Source: Herpetosiphon geysericola (lineage in GTDB: Bacteria; Chloroflexota; Chloroflexia; Chloroflexales; Herpetosiphonaceae). From it: 64,000 nucleotides of DNA. Below, piece by piece: positions 8,948 to 17,154 of this stretch. Numbering within the stretch: position 1 is the first letter of the stretch; every line of letters starts with the position of its first letter. Below the pieces are notes generated by a model, which searched no databases, was not told the origin of the DNA, and was given only the letters and a program-made list of their open reading frames with translations. Location: contig NZ_LGKP01000021.1 in assembly GCF_001306135.1 (NCBI RefSeq), positions 62,001 to 126,000 on the forward strand. Direction: 5' to 3'. A program made the position numbers and the translations under genes.

Positions 8948-10063
8948 CTAGCCACGACCTAGTTGCAAAACTTGCTGGCTGCGTTCGCGCCCGCTGGTCG
9001 TCAACTCAAGTTGTTGGCCTTGGCAACGCACCAAACTCCGCCGCTGTGCCAAATCAAGCACGCGCTGAGCAAACTTATTGTTCCATTGTAATTCGCTTTG
9101 CAAATGGCTAATGGTGCTTTCGTTGGCCGCTTCGGGGCTACCTTCGTGCTGCAACAAATGCACCAGCAGCGTATCGGCGGCAAACTGAATCCGTTGGCGG
9201 GCCAAACGTTGAGCACGAGCAACCAAGCCTTGTTTGGGGCTGAACAACAAGGCCAAGCCAAATTCTACCCCTGTGATGGTGGCAATTGCGCCTGCAACCG
9301 AGCCATTGAGCATAAAGGCCAAGCCAAAACCAAGCACAGCTGCGATTGCTCCAGCCCCAATCGCCAAGCCAATCATCCATGGCAAGCGATCAGTCAACAA
9401 ATAGGCTGTGGCCGCAGGCACAATCATCAAGGCCACCACCAAAATCGCCCCAACTGCGGTAAACGCGCCAACTGTGGTAATCGAAACCACGGCCATCAAG
9501 CCATAGTGAATCAGGATTGGCGAAAAGCCAAGCGTCGCCGCCAAGCCAGCATCAAAGGTCGCCAGCTTCAATTCTTTATAAAACAGTGTGATAAAGATGA
9601 AGTTGATCAGACATAAGCCACCCATAATCCACAACGATTGCGGCCCCAAATCGGTCTCGCCAAGATACCAATGATCAAAGCCCACAAATTCGATGTTGCC
9701 ATACAGCACTGCATCTGCATCAAGGTGCACATCGGCATAATATTTCGAAACAAGGAAGGTTCCCAAGGCAAACATGGCTGGAAACACAATCCCAATTGCC
9801 GATTCGCCGCCGACCCGTTGGGTATTTTTGAGCAGCTCAACTAAGCCCACGGTGATCAATCCGGCTAGTGCTGCCCCAAAAAATCCTGCCAATAAGCTTG
9901 GCCCTTGGGCGATGAAATAGCCCGCCACCAAGCCTGGCAAAATCGCATGGCTAATTGCATCGGCCAACATTGCCATGCGCCGCAGAATCAGGAAACAGCC
10001 AAGCGAGGCACAGGCAGCAGCGACCAAGATGCCGGTCAGAATAATTGCAAACGTGCTACTCAT
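8948..10063 (-). CDS. Metal ABC transporter permease (TroD/MntB-like) with C-terminal winged-helix-like domain
   Basis: 371 aa. Residues 1-280 form the ABC-3 permease domain with about eight to nine membrane helices and the conserved LADAISHAILPGL coupling region and GESAIGIVFPAMF. Residues about 290-371 are soluble and predicted to be helical with a short beta wing (LARQRIQFAADTLLVHLL ... LVRCQGQQLELTTSGRE), resembling the DtxR-type winged helix found fused to some manganese permeases. It follows the other permease by 3 nt and should pair with it as the membrane channel for Mn, Fe or Zn import. The permease call is certain, the nature of the extra domain is inference. Confidence 0.88.
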   Translation of the reverse strand: MSSTFAIILTGILVAAACASLGCFLILRRMAMLADAISHAILPGLVAGYFIAQGPSLLAGFFGAALAGLITVGLVELLKNTQRVGGESAIGIVFPAMFALGTFLVSKYYADVHLDADAVLYGNIEFVGFDHWYLGETDLGPQSLWIMGGLCLINFIFITLFYKELKLATFDAGLAATLGFSPILIHYGLMAVVSITTVGAFTAVGAILVVALMIVPAATAYLLTDRLPWMIGLAIGAGAIAAVLGFGLAFMLNGSVAGAIATITGVEFGLALLFSPKQGLVARAQRLARQRIQFAADTLLVHLLQHEGSPEAANESTISHLQSELQWNNKFAQRVLDLAQRRSLVRCQGQQLELTTSGRERSQQVLQLGRG

Positions 10064-10066
10064 GGC

Positions 10067-10987
10067 TTATTCTCCTTTGACTGGCTGGGCTTCGCGATTG
10101 CGCGGCTCTTGGTCGAGGGCATGGCTTTGACGCAGTTTGGCCCAAACCAAGCCCCGAGCTGGCGCAAACAACAATGAAATTGTCACAATTGTGGTTAAGC
10201 TGAGAATGATCATCGGCCCAGTTGGTACGTGCTGTTGCCCAAGGCTTAGCATGGTTCCTGCAATCCCTGCTGCTGCGCCAAATACGCCCGAAAGCAGCAA
10301 CATCACGCTTAATCGATGAGTCCATTGGCGGGCTGCAACCGCTGGCCCAACCAACATCGCCGCCATTAACACCACGCCGACGGTTTGCAAGCCAATCACA
10401 ATCGCCACCACAATCAGGCTGGTGAGCAAAATGCCCAACCGATTTGGCGCAAAGCCAAGGCTAGCAGCAAACGCCGGATCAAACGCCAACAACTTAAATT
10501 CTTTATACAGCAACACCAAACAGCCTAAGGCTAGGCCACCCAAAATGCTCATCGTTAGCACATCGGTTGCAACCAAGGTTGCCGCTTGGCCAAACAAAAA
10601 GCGATCAAGCCCTGCTTGGTTGGCATCGTTGCGCTTGGCAATATAGGTCAGCAGCAAAATCCCTACGCCAAAAAAGACGCTCAGCACAATCCCCAAGGCG
10701 CTATCTTCGCTAATTCTGGTGTCGCGCACAATTCGATTGATCGTCAGCGTGCCGACCCAACCAGCAATGCCCGCCCCCAACAAAAGCACAATCGGCGCTT
10801 TGGAGCCAGTCAACAAATAAGCGATGGCAATGCCAGGCAGCGCCGCGTGCGAAAGCGCATCGCCCAGCAGGCCTTGGCGCCGTAGCACCGCAAAACAGCC
10901 CAAAATGCCGCTGACAATTCCCAGCACCATCGCGCCCAAAGCCACGTTGCGCAAGGTGTAATCGCTGAAGAGATCGAATAAATTCAT
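10067..10987 (-). CDS. Metal ABC transporter permease (TroC/MntC-like)
   Basis: 306 aa from the ATG at 10987, which overlaps the stop of the ATPase gene as ATGA, so translation is coupled. It has about eight membrane helices and the ABC-3 family coupling motif LLGDALSHAALPGIAIAYLL, then EDSALGIVLSVFFGVG. It forms the transporter core with the next permease and the upstream ATPase. A longer open frame to 11107 exists but lies inside the ATPase gene and has no better start. Metal specificity cannot be read from the permease. Confidence 0.92.
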   Translation of the reverse strand: MNLFDLFSDYTLRNVALGAMVLGIVSGILGCFAVLRRQGLLGDALSHAALPGIAIAYLLTGSKAPIVLLLGAGIAGWVGTLTINRIVRDTRISEDSALGIVLSVFFGVGILLLTYIAKRNDANQAGLDRFLFGQAATLVATDVLTMSILGGLALGCLVLLYKEFKLLAFDPAFAASLGFAPNRLGILLTSLIVVAIVIGLQTVGVVLMAAMLVGPAVAARQWTHRLSVMLLLSGVFGAAAGIAGTMLSLGQQHVPTGPMIILSLTTIVTISLLFAPARGLVWAKLRQSHALDQEPRNREAQPVKGE

Positions 10988-11730
10988 GCAGCACCTCGAA
11001 TCAAGTTTTGGGTTCGCCCGCCATAGGTTTGGCTGATATTCTCTGGTGTCCAAGTGGTTTTCATTGGGCCTGCGGCGATCATGCGCACATTCAGCAAGGC
11101 CACCCAATCAAAATATTCTGGCGCTGAATCAAGGTCGTGGTGCACACAGATTACGGTTTTGCCATCGGAGCGTAGTTGTTGCAATAGGCTGATGATGGCG
11201 CGTTCGGTAACTGCATCAACGCCTACAAATGGCTCATCCATTAGATACAACTGGGCACGTTGGGCCAAAGCCCTTGCCAAAAAGACCCGTTGTTGCTGGC
11301 CGCCGCTGAGTTGGCTGATTTGGCGTTGGGCAAAATCCGCCATGGCGACTTGCTCCAAACAATGCAAGGCCCATTCGCGGTCGGCCTTGCTCGGACGCTT
11401 GATCCAGCCAAGTTGGCCATAGGTTCCCATCAACACCACATCCAAGGCATTGGTTGGAAAATCCCAATCGACGCTTGAGCGTTGCGGCACATAGCCAACC
11501 ATTTGGCGGGCTTTGGCATAGGGCTGGCCAAACATCTGGACGGTGCCAGCAGCAATTGGCATCAAGCCAAGCGTCGCTTTAATCAGGGTCGATTTACCAG
11601 CACCGTTTGGCCCGACAATCGCCGCCAACACGCCACTTGGCACACTCAAATCAATATCCCACAACACTGGTTTATCTTGATACGCCACAGTCAGGTCGTG
11701 AATTGCCAGCGGTTTTGCATCTGTGTTCAT
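10984..11730 (-). CDS. Metal ABC transporter ATP-binding protein (TroB/MntA-like)
   Basis: 248 aa from ATG 11730, which has AAGGAG seven nt upstream; the longer frame to 11853 runs into repeat DNA. Walker A GPNGAGKST, the signature LSGGQQQR, Walker B LYLMDEP and a switch His (ICVHHDL) are all intact. It powers metal uptake by the two permeases encoded just downstream. The gene is separated from the binding-lipoprotein gene by a short repeat block, the only non-compact joint in the operon. Confidence 0.93.
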   Translation of the reverse strand: MNTDAKPLAIHDLTVAYQDKPVLWDIDLSVPSGVLAAIVGPNGAGKSTLIKATLGLMPIAAGTVQMFGQPYAKARQMVGYVPQRSSVDWDFPTNALDVVLMGTYGQLGWIKRPSKADREWALHCLEQVAMADFAQRQISQLSGGQQQRVFLARALAQRAQLYLMDEPFVGVDAVTERAIISLLQQLRSDGKTVICVHHDLDSAPEYFDWVALLNVRMIAAGPMKTTWTPENISQTYGGRTQNLIRGAA

Positions 11731-11856
11731 ATGGTTTGGCTCCTTGAAACACTGGGGATCGGGGTTTGGGGGCTGGGGATTGGTAGATTTTTTGGTATAA
11801 ACACTATTTTCAGCTATGTTCCCGATCCCCGATCCCCAACAACCGATCCCCAATTA
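11731..11856. repeat. Short repeat block inside the tro-like operon
   Basis: Contains 'actggggatcggggtttgggggctggggattgg' type repeats and, about 50 nt further, the inverted complement 'cccgatccccgatccccaac'. The two halves could pair into a long hairpin in the operon transcript between the binding-protein and ATPase cistrons. Confidence 0.7.
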
Positions 11857-12774
11857 TTACTTCAACGCATTAACAATGGTTGTGACGTTATGGCGCACCA
11901 TGCCAATATAAGTGCCTTCTTTTGTATCAGCATTACCCATGGCATCGGAGAATAATTGACCACCGATTGCCACATTCCAGCCGCGCGATTGCACAGCTTT
12001 TTGCACTGCATTAATCGTGGTTTGTGGCACACTGGATTCAACAAAGATGGCTTTGATTTGGCGGGTTTTAATAAATTCGGCTAGCCCTTGAACATCGCCT
12101 GCGCCTGCTTCGCTGGCGGTGCTCAAGCCTTGCAAGCCCCGCACTTCAAAGCCATAGGCCGAGCCAAAGTAGCCAAAAGCATCGTGGGCGGTAATCAGCA
12201 CGCGGCTTGAAGCTGGTACAGTGGCGATCAAATCGCGAATCTCTTGATCAAGCGCGGTTAGTTCTTGGGCATAGGCAGTGGCGTTGCGCTCATAATCAGC
12301 GGCATGAGCTGGATCATAGCTTGCCAAAGTTTCAGCAATCACATCAATCGTATCGCGCCACAACAGCACATCAAACCAAATATGCGGATCGTAGGAATCG
12401 TTGCCCGTTAAGTGCAAACGACGTGGATCGAGTTTGCTGGTGACAGCGATGGTGGGCTTTTGGCGATTGAGCTTTTCGAGCATATCGGTCATGCGGCCTT
12501 CAAGCTCCAAGCCACCATAAAACACCAGCTCTGCATCATCGAGAATCCGTACATCGCCAACGCTTGGCTTGTAGAGATGCGGGTCGACGCCAGGCCCCAT
12601 CAGGCCCAGAACCTCAATATGTTCGCCGCCAACATGTTTAATCACATCGGCGATCATGCCAACCGTTGCCGCCACTTTGATCGGCGGCTTTGACGTGGTT
12701 TGTTGGGCAAAACTGCTCGGGCCGCAACTTACCAGCAACAGAACAAAGAGCACCAAAAGCTGTTTTCGTCGCAT
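11857..12774 (-). CDS. TroA-like metal-binding lipoprotein of the ABC transporter
   Basis: 305 aa. The N-terminus MRRKQLLVLFVLLLVSC is a lipoprotein signal with the modified Cys at the end of LLVSC. It belongs to the cluster A-I metal-binding proteins: ligand candidates are the His in DPHLYKPS, the His in DPHIWFD, the His in TAHDAFGYF and the Asp in LFSDAMG, matching the TroA arrangement. There is no His-rich loop, so manganese or iron is somewhat more likely than zinc, though TroA proteins can bind either. First gene of the four-gene transporter operon; GAGGT lies before the ATG. A perfect palindrome is located 34-49 nt before the start. Confidence 0.93.
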   Translation of the reverse strand: MRRKQLLVLFVLLLVSCGPSSFAQQTTSKPPIKVAATVGMIADVIKHVGGEHIEVLGLMGPGVDPHLYKPSVGDVRILDDAELVFYGGLELEGRMTDMLEKLNRQKPTIAVTSKLDPRRLHLTGNDSYDPHIWFDVLLWRDTIDVIAETLASYDPAHAADYERNATAYAQELTALDQEIRDLIATVPASSRVLITAHDAFGYFGSAYGFEVRGLQGLSTASEAGAGDVQGLAEFIKTRQIKAIFVESSVPQTTINAVQKAVQSRGWNVAIGGQLFSDAMGNADTKEGTYIGMVRHNVTTIVNALK

Positions 12775-12807
12775 ACAACTACCTCATTTTAATAAGACAA
12801 CAAACTA

Positions 12808-12823
12808 TTTAGGCATGCCTAAA
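12808..12823 (-). promoter_or_regulatory. DtxR/MntR-type operator before the transporter operon
   Basis: TTTAGGCATGCCTAAA is a perfect 16-bp palindrome, with the TTAGG...CCTAA arms typical of DtxR-family boxes. It lies 34-49 nt before the binding-lipoprotein ATG. It matches the arms of the site before the regulator gene, so the same protein probably binds both. Confidence 0.75.
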
Positions 12824-12833
12824 AGCTTTGATT

Positions 12834-12861
12834 AAAAAAAGAGCGCTACATTGAACGCTCT
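12834..12861 (-). terminator. Terminator of the DtxR-family regulator gene
   Basis: On the minus strand AGAGCG-ttcaatgtag-CGCTCT then seven T. The left arm overlaps the last codons of the regulator, so regulator and transporter are separate transcription units. Confidence 0.8.
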
Positions 12862-13517
12862 ATTTGAACTTGAATTCTGGTTGCTAAGCGCGAGTCGAGC
12901 ACCTGTTGGGTTTGCTGCTCGCCAACGTTCAAGGTTAAGGGGCCGTCAAACGGGGCGCGAGCAACAATCATCACAATGCTGTTTGGCGTTAAGCCAAGGT
13001 CTGCTAGATAGCGCAAGCGCGCTGCATCGCGATCTTCAACTTCGACGATGCGGGCAATTTGGTTAAGCTCCAATAAGGTTAATGAGCAAGAATCGCGCTG
13101 CGGAATGCTGCCATCGCGGGCGGGAATTGGCGAACCATGCGGGTCAAATTGGGGATGACCCAAATATTCGGCAATGCGTTCTTCGAGTGCTTCCGAAAGC
13201 ACATGCTCCAATACCTCAGCCTCATCGTGCACTTCATCCCACGACATCCCAAGCGCTTGGACCAAATAGAGTTCAAGCAAGCGATGATGGCGAATCATCT
13301 CAAGCGCAATTTTCTCGCCAATCTCGGTGAGCCGCACGCCAGAGCGCGCTTGATAATCAACCAATTCCAAACTTTCGAGCTTTTTGAGCATCTCAGTGAT
13401 GGTAGGCGCACTAAAGCCAAAATAACTAGCCAGCCGACCGTTGGAGACAGGCGCTTCCTCTTGTTGAAGGGTATAAATTGCTTTAACATAATCTTGCACG
13501 CCTGCCGTAATTCGCAT
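12846..13517 (-). CDS. DtxR/MntR-family metal-dependent transcriptional regulator
   Basis: 223 aa. Residues 1-70 form the winged helix (DYVKAIYTLQQEE, then GFSAPTITEMLKKLESLELV recognition region). Residues 70-140 are the metal-binding and dimer domain with HHRLLELYL, DEVHDEAEVLEHVLSEALE and the ligand-rich GHPQFDPHGSPIP. Residues 150-223 are an SH3-like FeoA domain (LGLTPNSIVMIVARAPFDGP). Together these are a complete DtxR-type repressor. It would sense Mn or Fe and repress the adjacent transporter. A matching palindrome overlaps its own -10 region, so it should also repress itself. Confidence 0.93.
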   Translation of the reverse strand: MRITAGVQDYVKAIYTLQQEEAPVSNGRLASYFGFSAPTITEMLKKLESLELVDYQARSGVRLTEIGEKIALEMIRHHRLLELYLVQALGMSWDEVHDEAEVLEHVLSEALEERIAEYLGHPQFDPHGSPIPARDGSIPQRDSCSLTLLELNQIARIVEVEDRDAARLRYLADLGLTPNSIVMIVARAPFDGPLTLNVGEQQTQQVLDSRLATRIQVQIERSM

Positions 13518-13537
13518 AAATTCACTAATCCTTTCAT

Positions 13538-13552
13538 TTAGGTACTACCTAA
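13538..13552 (-). promoter_or_regulatory. Operator at the regulator promoter
   Basis: TTAGGTACTACCTAA is a perfect 7+1+7 palindrome. It abuts and overlaps by one base the -10 box of the regulator promoter, so binding would block transcription. Arms TTAGG/CCTAA match the site before the transporter. Confidence 0.75.
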
Positions 13553-13581
13553 GTATAAAGTTGATTGTGGTTAAATGTCAA
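13552..13581 (-). promoter_or_regulatory. Promoter of the DtxR-family regulator gene
   Basis: On the minus strand TTGACA (13581-13576), 18-nt spacer, TATACT (13557-13552). The consensus match is 6/6 and 5/6. Confidence 0.8.
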
Positions 13582-13589
13582 GCAGGGAA

Positions 13590-13898
13590 ACCGCGAAGAA
13601 CACGAAGAGCGCGAAGGTTAAGTTTTGAGCCACGAATTGCACGAATAGGTTTTTTAGCCACAGATTTTTAGGCTTTTGGCTTTTGGCTTTTGCATTCATC
13701 CCTCATCCCTCATACTTGCGCCCTCTGCGCCGCTGCGTTGAGTTTTCGCCACGAATTGCACGAATAGGTTTTTTAGCCACAGATTCCACAGATTGATTAG
13801 ATTATGTTTCTCATAGCCCATAGCCTGATCCCCAGCCCCCAACAACCGATCCCCATCTATGTTCTATGTTCTTCATCCTTCATCCCTCATCCTTCTAT
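13590..13898. repeat. Repeat-only spacer
   Basis: Built of 'cgaagaacacgaagagcgcgaag', two copies of 'gccacgaattgcacgaataggttttttagccacagatt', 'ttttggcttttggctttt', 'ctctgcgccgctgcgtt', 'ccgatccccatctatgttctatgttc' and 'catccctcatcc' units. No gene or two-hairpin element. Confidence 0.75.
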
Positions 13899-14564
13899 TT
13901 ACGGAAACCCACTGCCCATAGTCAGCAAGCTGCCGATTAAAATGAACAGCAAGGCCAGAATATAGCCAAGCAAGGCTAGATTAAAGGCCACGCCACGCCC
14001 AACGTGATACCAGTGATGGCATTGCTGGGCCTTGGCTGCGCGTTTTGTCCATTGGCGAATCTCGGGAATTAAGCGCATGGCTTGATCAAAAAGCTGCTTG
14101 ACGGCCAGCTCTGGAGCAGCCACATCAACCTCAACCAGCGCTAAGCGATGTTCTTCGACATATTCGCCTGGAGCCAACCACTCACCAGTTTTGGCATCGC
14201 CAACAAAGCGATTGCGATAGCGCACCGCCTTGCAAACGAGCCGAAACTCCAGCGTAGTGCCATGAATCGTCAGCACAAACGTCCCGATTAATGGTTGTAG
14301 CTGAAAAACTTTGCTGGTCAGGTGGTCGCGCACGACGATTGGCACAATCACCGAATAGCGATCGGCCTGAATTTTCGCATGGGGAATTTCAGTGCAATGC
14401 TCAAGCTGAGTAGCTCCCAGCGCTTGCATGAATTGGGGTAAATGCAGCTCAATCAGTGGACGCACAAGGCGAGCGGTGGCGCGGCTTTGCAAATCGCTTT
14501 CGGTTTGGCGAATCCGTTCGATCTGCTGCTCTAAGCGCCAGCGTAAAATCCGTGCTCGTTCCAT
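13899..14564 (-). CDS. Unknown protein with C-terminal membrane helix
   Basis: 221 aa from ATG 14564, which has AGGTGG about 8 nt upstream; a GTG at 14573 is also open. The N-terminal part starts with an amphipathic helix rich in Arg and Gln (LRWRLEQQIERIRQTESDL), then a mixed alpha/beta region. One strong hydrophobic segment (ALLGYILALLFILIGSLL) is at the C-terminus, after two His and Trp residues. I do not recognise the family. It closes a minus-strand run with a DUF4013-like protein and cinA; the gap to the next gene is 27 nt. The C-terminal region may be a tail-anchor. Confidence 0.65.
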   Translation of the reverse strand: MERARILRWRLEQQIERIRQTESDLQSRATARLVRPLIELHLPQFMQALGATQLEHCTEIPHAKIQADRYSVIVPIVVRDHLTSKVFQLQPLIGTFVLTIHGTTLEFRLVCKAVRYRNRFVGDAKTGEWLAPGEYVEEHRLALVEVDVAAPELAVKQLFDQAMRLIPEIRQWTKRAAKAQQCHHWYHVGRGVAFNLALLGYILALLFILIGSLLTMGSGFP

Positions 14565-14591
14565 AACAACCACCTAGGTGATGGAAGTTTG

Positions 14592-15350
14592 CTAGCTGAT
14601 AGCCCGTTTACGTTCAGCTAAACGCTGCTCGATCTCTCGATCTGCCACAATTTGGTCGGCCTCAAAATAGACTTGGGCCACAACCAGCCAGGCCCAAAAT
14701 AAACAGCTCATCAACAGCCACAAGGCTGCCAACAGCCACCAAACTGCCACTGCCGGAATATGAGTAAGTTGCCAGAACCACCACCCAGCTCCTAGCGCTG
14801 GCAGATAAATTGGCAAAGTAACCAATCGGGCTTGGAGGTAAACCCAACGTCCATTATTGCCAAGTGCGCGGCGAAGGCTTGCCCGACCAAGGGCTTTTTC
14901 CACTGCGCCGTCGCGGGCAAACAAGAGCTTGCTGACAGGCGAAAAACTGCCTAAGAAGCTTACACCAAACAGCGTGCCAAGAATGATGAAGGTGAGGCTG
15001 GTGGCAATCGTATTATTATCGCCAACGATAAATGGCACAATCGCACAAAACAAAAACACGGCAGCAACCAGTTGCGGAAACACGAAATAGACAAAATCCA
15101 TCACAGTTGCCAACAAACCCATTACCGCTTTATCGCCAAACTGGCGCCACGCAGGCAGCGGCAGCCGATAGCCCCGCGAACTATTATCGAGGTGCTCAAT
15201 GACCAACCCTTGTGGCCAAATAACCCCAATGATGGTTGAGCCAAACAAACCCCCAAGCGCAACCTTGGGCAACCATAGGCGGTCGCTCCAAACAGTGCGC
15301 AGGGCGGTTTGTAAGGCTCGCAAGGGCTGAAATTGTTCTTCGGCTGCCAC
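14592..15350 (-). CDS. DUF4013-like polytopic membrane protein
   Basis: 252 aa starting with GTG at 15350 preceded by AAGGAGG. About six hydrophobic segments: a helix near residue 30, a hairpin pair around residues 85-110 and 120-145, and a pair near the C-terminus. The N-terminal FQPLRALQTALRTVWSD and the inner GSFSPVSKLLFARDG..A..R resemble the DUF4013 family seen in archaea and Chloroflexota, of unknown function. The start region overlaps the space just after cinA by 13 nt, so it is probably translated from the same message. Family call moderate; function unknown. Confidence 0.65.
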   Translation of the reverse strand: MAAEEQFQPLRALQTALRTVWSDRLWLPKVALGGLFGSTIIGVIWPQGLVIEHLDNSSRGYRLPLPAWRQFGDKAVMGLLATVMDFVYFVFPQLVAAVFLFCAIVPFIVGDNNTIATSLTFIILGTLFGVSFLGSFSPVSKLLFARDGAVEKALGRASLRRALGNNGRWVYLQARLVTLPIYLPALGAGWWFWQLTHIPAVAVWWLLAALWLLMSCLFWAWLVVAQVYFEADQIVADREIEQRLAERKRAIS

Positions 15351-15363
15351 TGGCCCTCCTTCG

Positions 15364-16542
15364 CTAGGCTTCCAAGCTACGACGAATCAGATCAAGCGCC
15401 GCAGTGGTGATAAAGCCTAAGGCATCATCGCTTTTCAACTCAACCCGTCGGGTAAAGCTGCGTTGCAAATCTTTGCCCACCAACACAATGCACACATCGG
15501 TAAAGCCATCGGCTCCAATTTGGGCTGGCACTGCTGCAATGCCATAGCTGGCCTGCCAATTGTTGCGCACGGTGTTGGCCCCAGCAATTGCCAAAGATTC
15601 TGCTGCTTCGCGATCAACTGCTTGATCAAGCGGGTGGATGGTTACGCCGCGCAAGGCTTGGGCTAAATCGGGCTTGGCCGAACGCAGCCCATTGTAGATT
15701 GGTGCGCCGCGCAAGCCTTCGTAAATTGCCAAAGTAGCTGAATGTTGCTGCAAACGGCGCAATACATGCGCTGCCAAGCCATCGCGATCCATCAAAAAGC
15801 GCTCAAGGCGGCGTGAAACTTCGGCAGCGCAGGATTCAATATCGGCCTCAACTTGGGCCGGATCTTCGCCGTGGGCCGAAATGCGCACCTCGTATTGGGC
15901 GGCTTTGGCCGAAATGCCAACCGTTGGATAGGCAGCTTGCATCAGATCGGCGATAAGCTCGCCAGCTTCAGCCTCGCTTGTGCCACTCAGCCAGATCGAA
16001 CGCACCAACAAGATCGATTTTAGGCCACGTTCGTTGCGCAAGAAGGGCAATAATTCAGTTTCAACTAGAAACTTCATCTCGCTGGGTACACCAGGAAAGA
16101 CCATCAACGCGCGTGCGCCTTCATCGATGATAAATGATGGCGCTGTGCCACGAGCATTGGGCACAGGCCGCGCGCCCATCGGCACAAAGGCTTGTTGGCG
16201 ATTGCTCTCGCTCATTGTGCGGCCAAACGAACGAAAGCGCGCTTCGATGCCATCAAACAGCTCTTGGTGAAACTCCAAGGGGCGTTTGGTAGCTTGGGCA
16301 ACGGCCTCACGGGTCAGATCGTCGGCGGTTGGGCCAAGCCCACCAGTGCACAACACCAACGGGCTCCGTTGCCATGCAGCAGCGATAACCTCGGTGATTG
16401 CGCCAATATCGTCTGCAACCAAGGTAACGCGTTGGACTTCAACGCCCACCGTGGCGAGCGTTCGCGCCAACCATGCGCTATTGGTATCGACGGTTGTGCC
16501 GAGGGTCAATTCGGTGCCAATGGCAATTAATTCAGCTTGCAT
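15364..16542 (-). CDS. cinA: CinA-family protein with a divergent C-terminal domain
   Basis: 392 aa. Residues 1-170 are a complete MocF/MoeA-like domain (AELIAIGTELTLG, TGGLGPTADDLTREA, VFPGVPSEMKFL), as in the pyrophosphatase half of CinA. Residues 170-245 match the KH-like linker (GISAKAAQYEVRISA). The C-terminal 145 residues take the place of the nicotinamide-nucleotide amidase domain, but the expected TAESCTGG motif is absent; the corresponding region reads ATLAIYEGLRG. The amidase activity is thus probably lost or altered, while the N-terminal ADP-ribose/CoA pyrophosphatase-type activity may remain. The gene follows a small membrane protein by 11 nt. Confidence 0.88.
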   Translation of the reverse strand: MQAELIAIGTELTLGTTVDTNSAWLARTLATVGVEVQRVTLVADDIGAITEVIAAAWQRSPLVLCTGGLGPTADDLTREAVAQATKRPLEFHQELFDGIEARFRSFGRTMSESNRQQAFVPMGARPVPNARGTAPSFIIDEGARALMVFPGVPSEMKFLVETELLPFLRNERGLKSILLVRSIWLSGTSEAEAGELIADLMQAAYPTVGISAKAAQYEVRISAHGEDPAQVEADIESCAAEVSRRLERFLMDRDGLAAHVLRRLQQHSATLAIYEGLRGAPIYNGLRSAKPDLAQALRGVTIHPLDQAVDREAAESLAIAGANTVRNNWQASYGIAAVPAQIGADGFTDVCIVLVGKDLQRSFTRRVELKSDDALGFITTAALDLIRRSLEA

Positions 16543-16553
16543 TGTGCTACTCG

Positions 16554-16775
16554 CTAGGCAATTGTCGTTTGATCAGGGGCTGGCACACGTTCGTGGAACT
16601 CAGTCCACAGCTCTTTTTCCCGTTGAACCACAGCTGCTTTGGCCGAGGCGATGGCACTTTTGACATTAACTTGCAGCGAACCCAACGCGCCTTCTTCTTC
16701 ATCGCGGTTGGCCAGCACATATGAGGCTGCCAAGCCAGCACCAACGCCGACAATTAGGCCGAAAACGAATTTCAT
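16554..16775 (-). CDS. Small YtxH-like single-span protein
   Basis: 73 aa from ATG 16775, with GAGG about 8-12 nt upstream; an in-frame GTG 15 nt earlier is less likely. Residues 3-22 are a Gly/Ala/Val-rich membrane helix (FVFGLIVGVGAGLAASYVLA), then an acidic turn and a charged helical tail (VKSAIASAKAAVVQREKELW). This is the layout of YtxH proteins, which are small and of unclear function. It is the first gene of the cinA run. Confidence 0.6.
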   Translation of the reverse strand: MKFVFGLIVGVGAGLAASYVLANRDEEEGALGSLQVNVKSAIASAKAAVVQREKELWTEFHERVPAPDQTTIA

Positions 16776-16870
16776 GAGCGGTTTCCTCACACTAGGCAGA
16801 GCAAATTCTGGGGTTATTATACGGTGGAATGAGGCTTAAAACAATGCAGCGCCCGAAGGCGCTGACTGTG

Positions 16871-16946
<76 letters not shown>

Positions 16947-16968
16947 GATTTAGTTGTGAGGATGTGGT

Positions 16969-17052
16969 TGGTGGGGACGGAGAGACTCGAACTCTCACGT
17001 CTAGGACACTTGCTCCTAAGGCAAGCGCGTCTGCCAATTCCGCCACGTCCCC
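16969..17052 (-). tRNA. tRNA-Leu (anticodon TAG)
   Basis: Minus strand, class II tRNA with long variable arm. Acceptor GGGGACG/CGTCCCC, anticodon stem CTTGC/GCAAG around loop CTTAGGA, T-arm GTTCGAGTC, discriminator A and an encoded CCA. Confidence 0.96.
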
Positions 17053-17064
17053 GTAGCGAGGGAG

Positions 17065-17093
17065 AGTATAGCATAGCTGTTGAGAAATTGCAA
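17065..17093 (-). promoter_or_regulatory. Promoter of the tRNA-Leu/tRNA-Gly unit
   Basis: Minus strand TTGCAA, 17-nt spacer, TATACT, ending 12 nt before the tRNA-Leu 5' end. The tRNA-Trp promoter has the same -10 and spacer. Confidence 0.8.
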
Positions 17094-17154
17094 ATGCGAG
17101 GATTTCATGAGCATAAGACTTATTTATTTCGACCATAATCAGCAACTTTCCTGA

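Noticed and set aside
9098-9616. 172-aa plus-strand frame
   Set aside because: Antisense to the second metal permease; composition is of complement codons.
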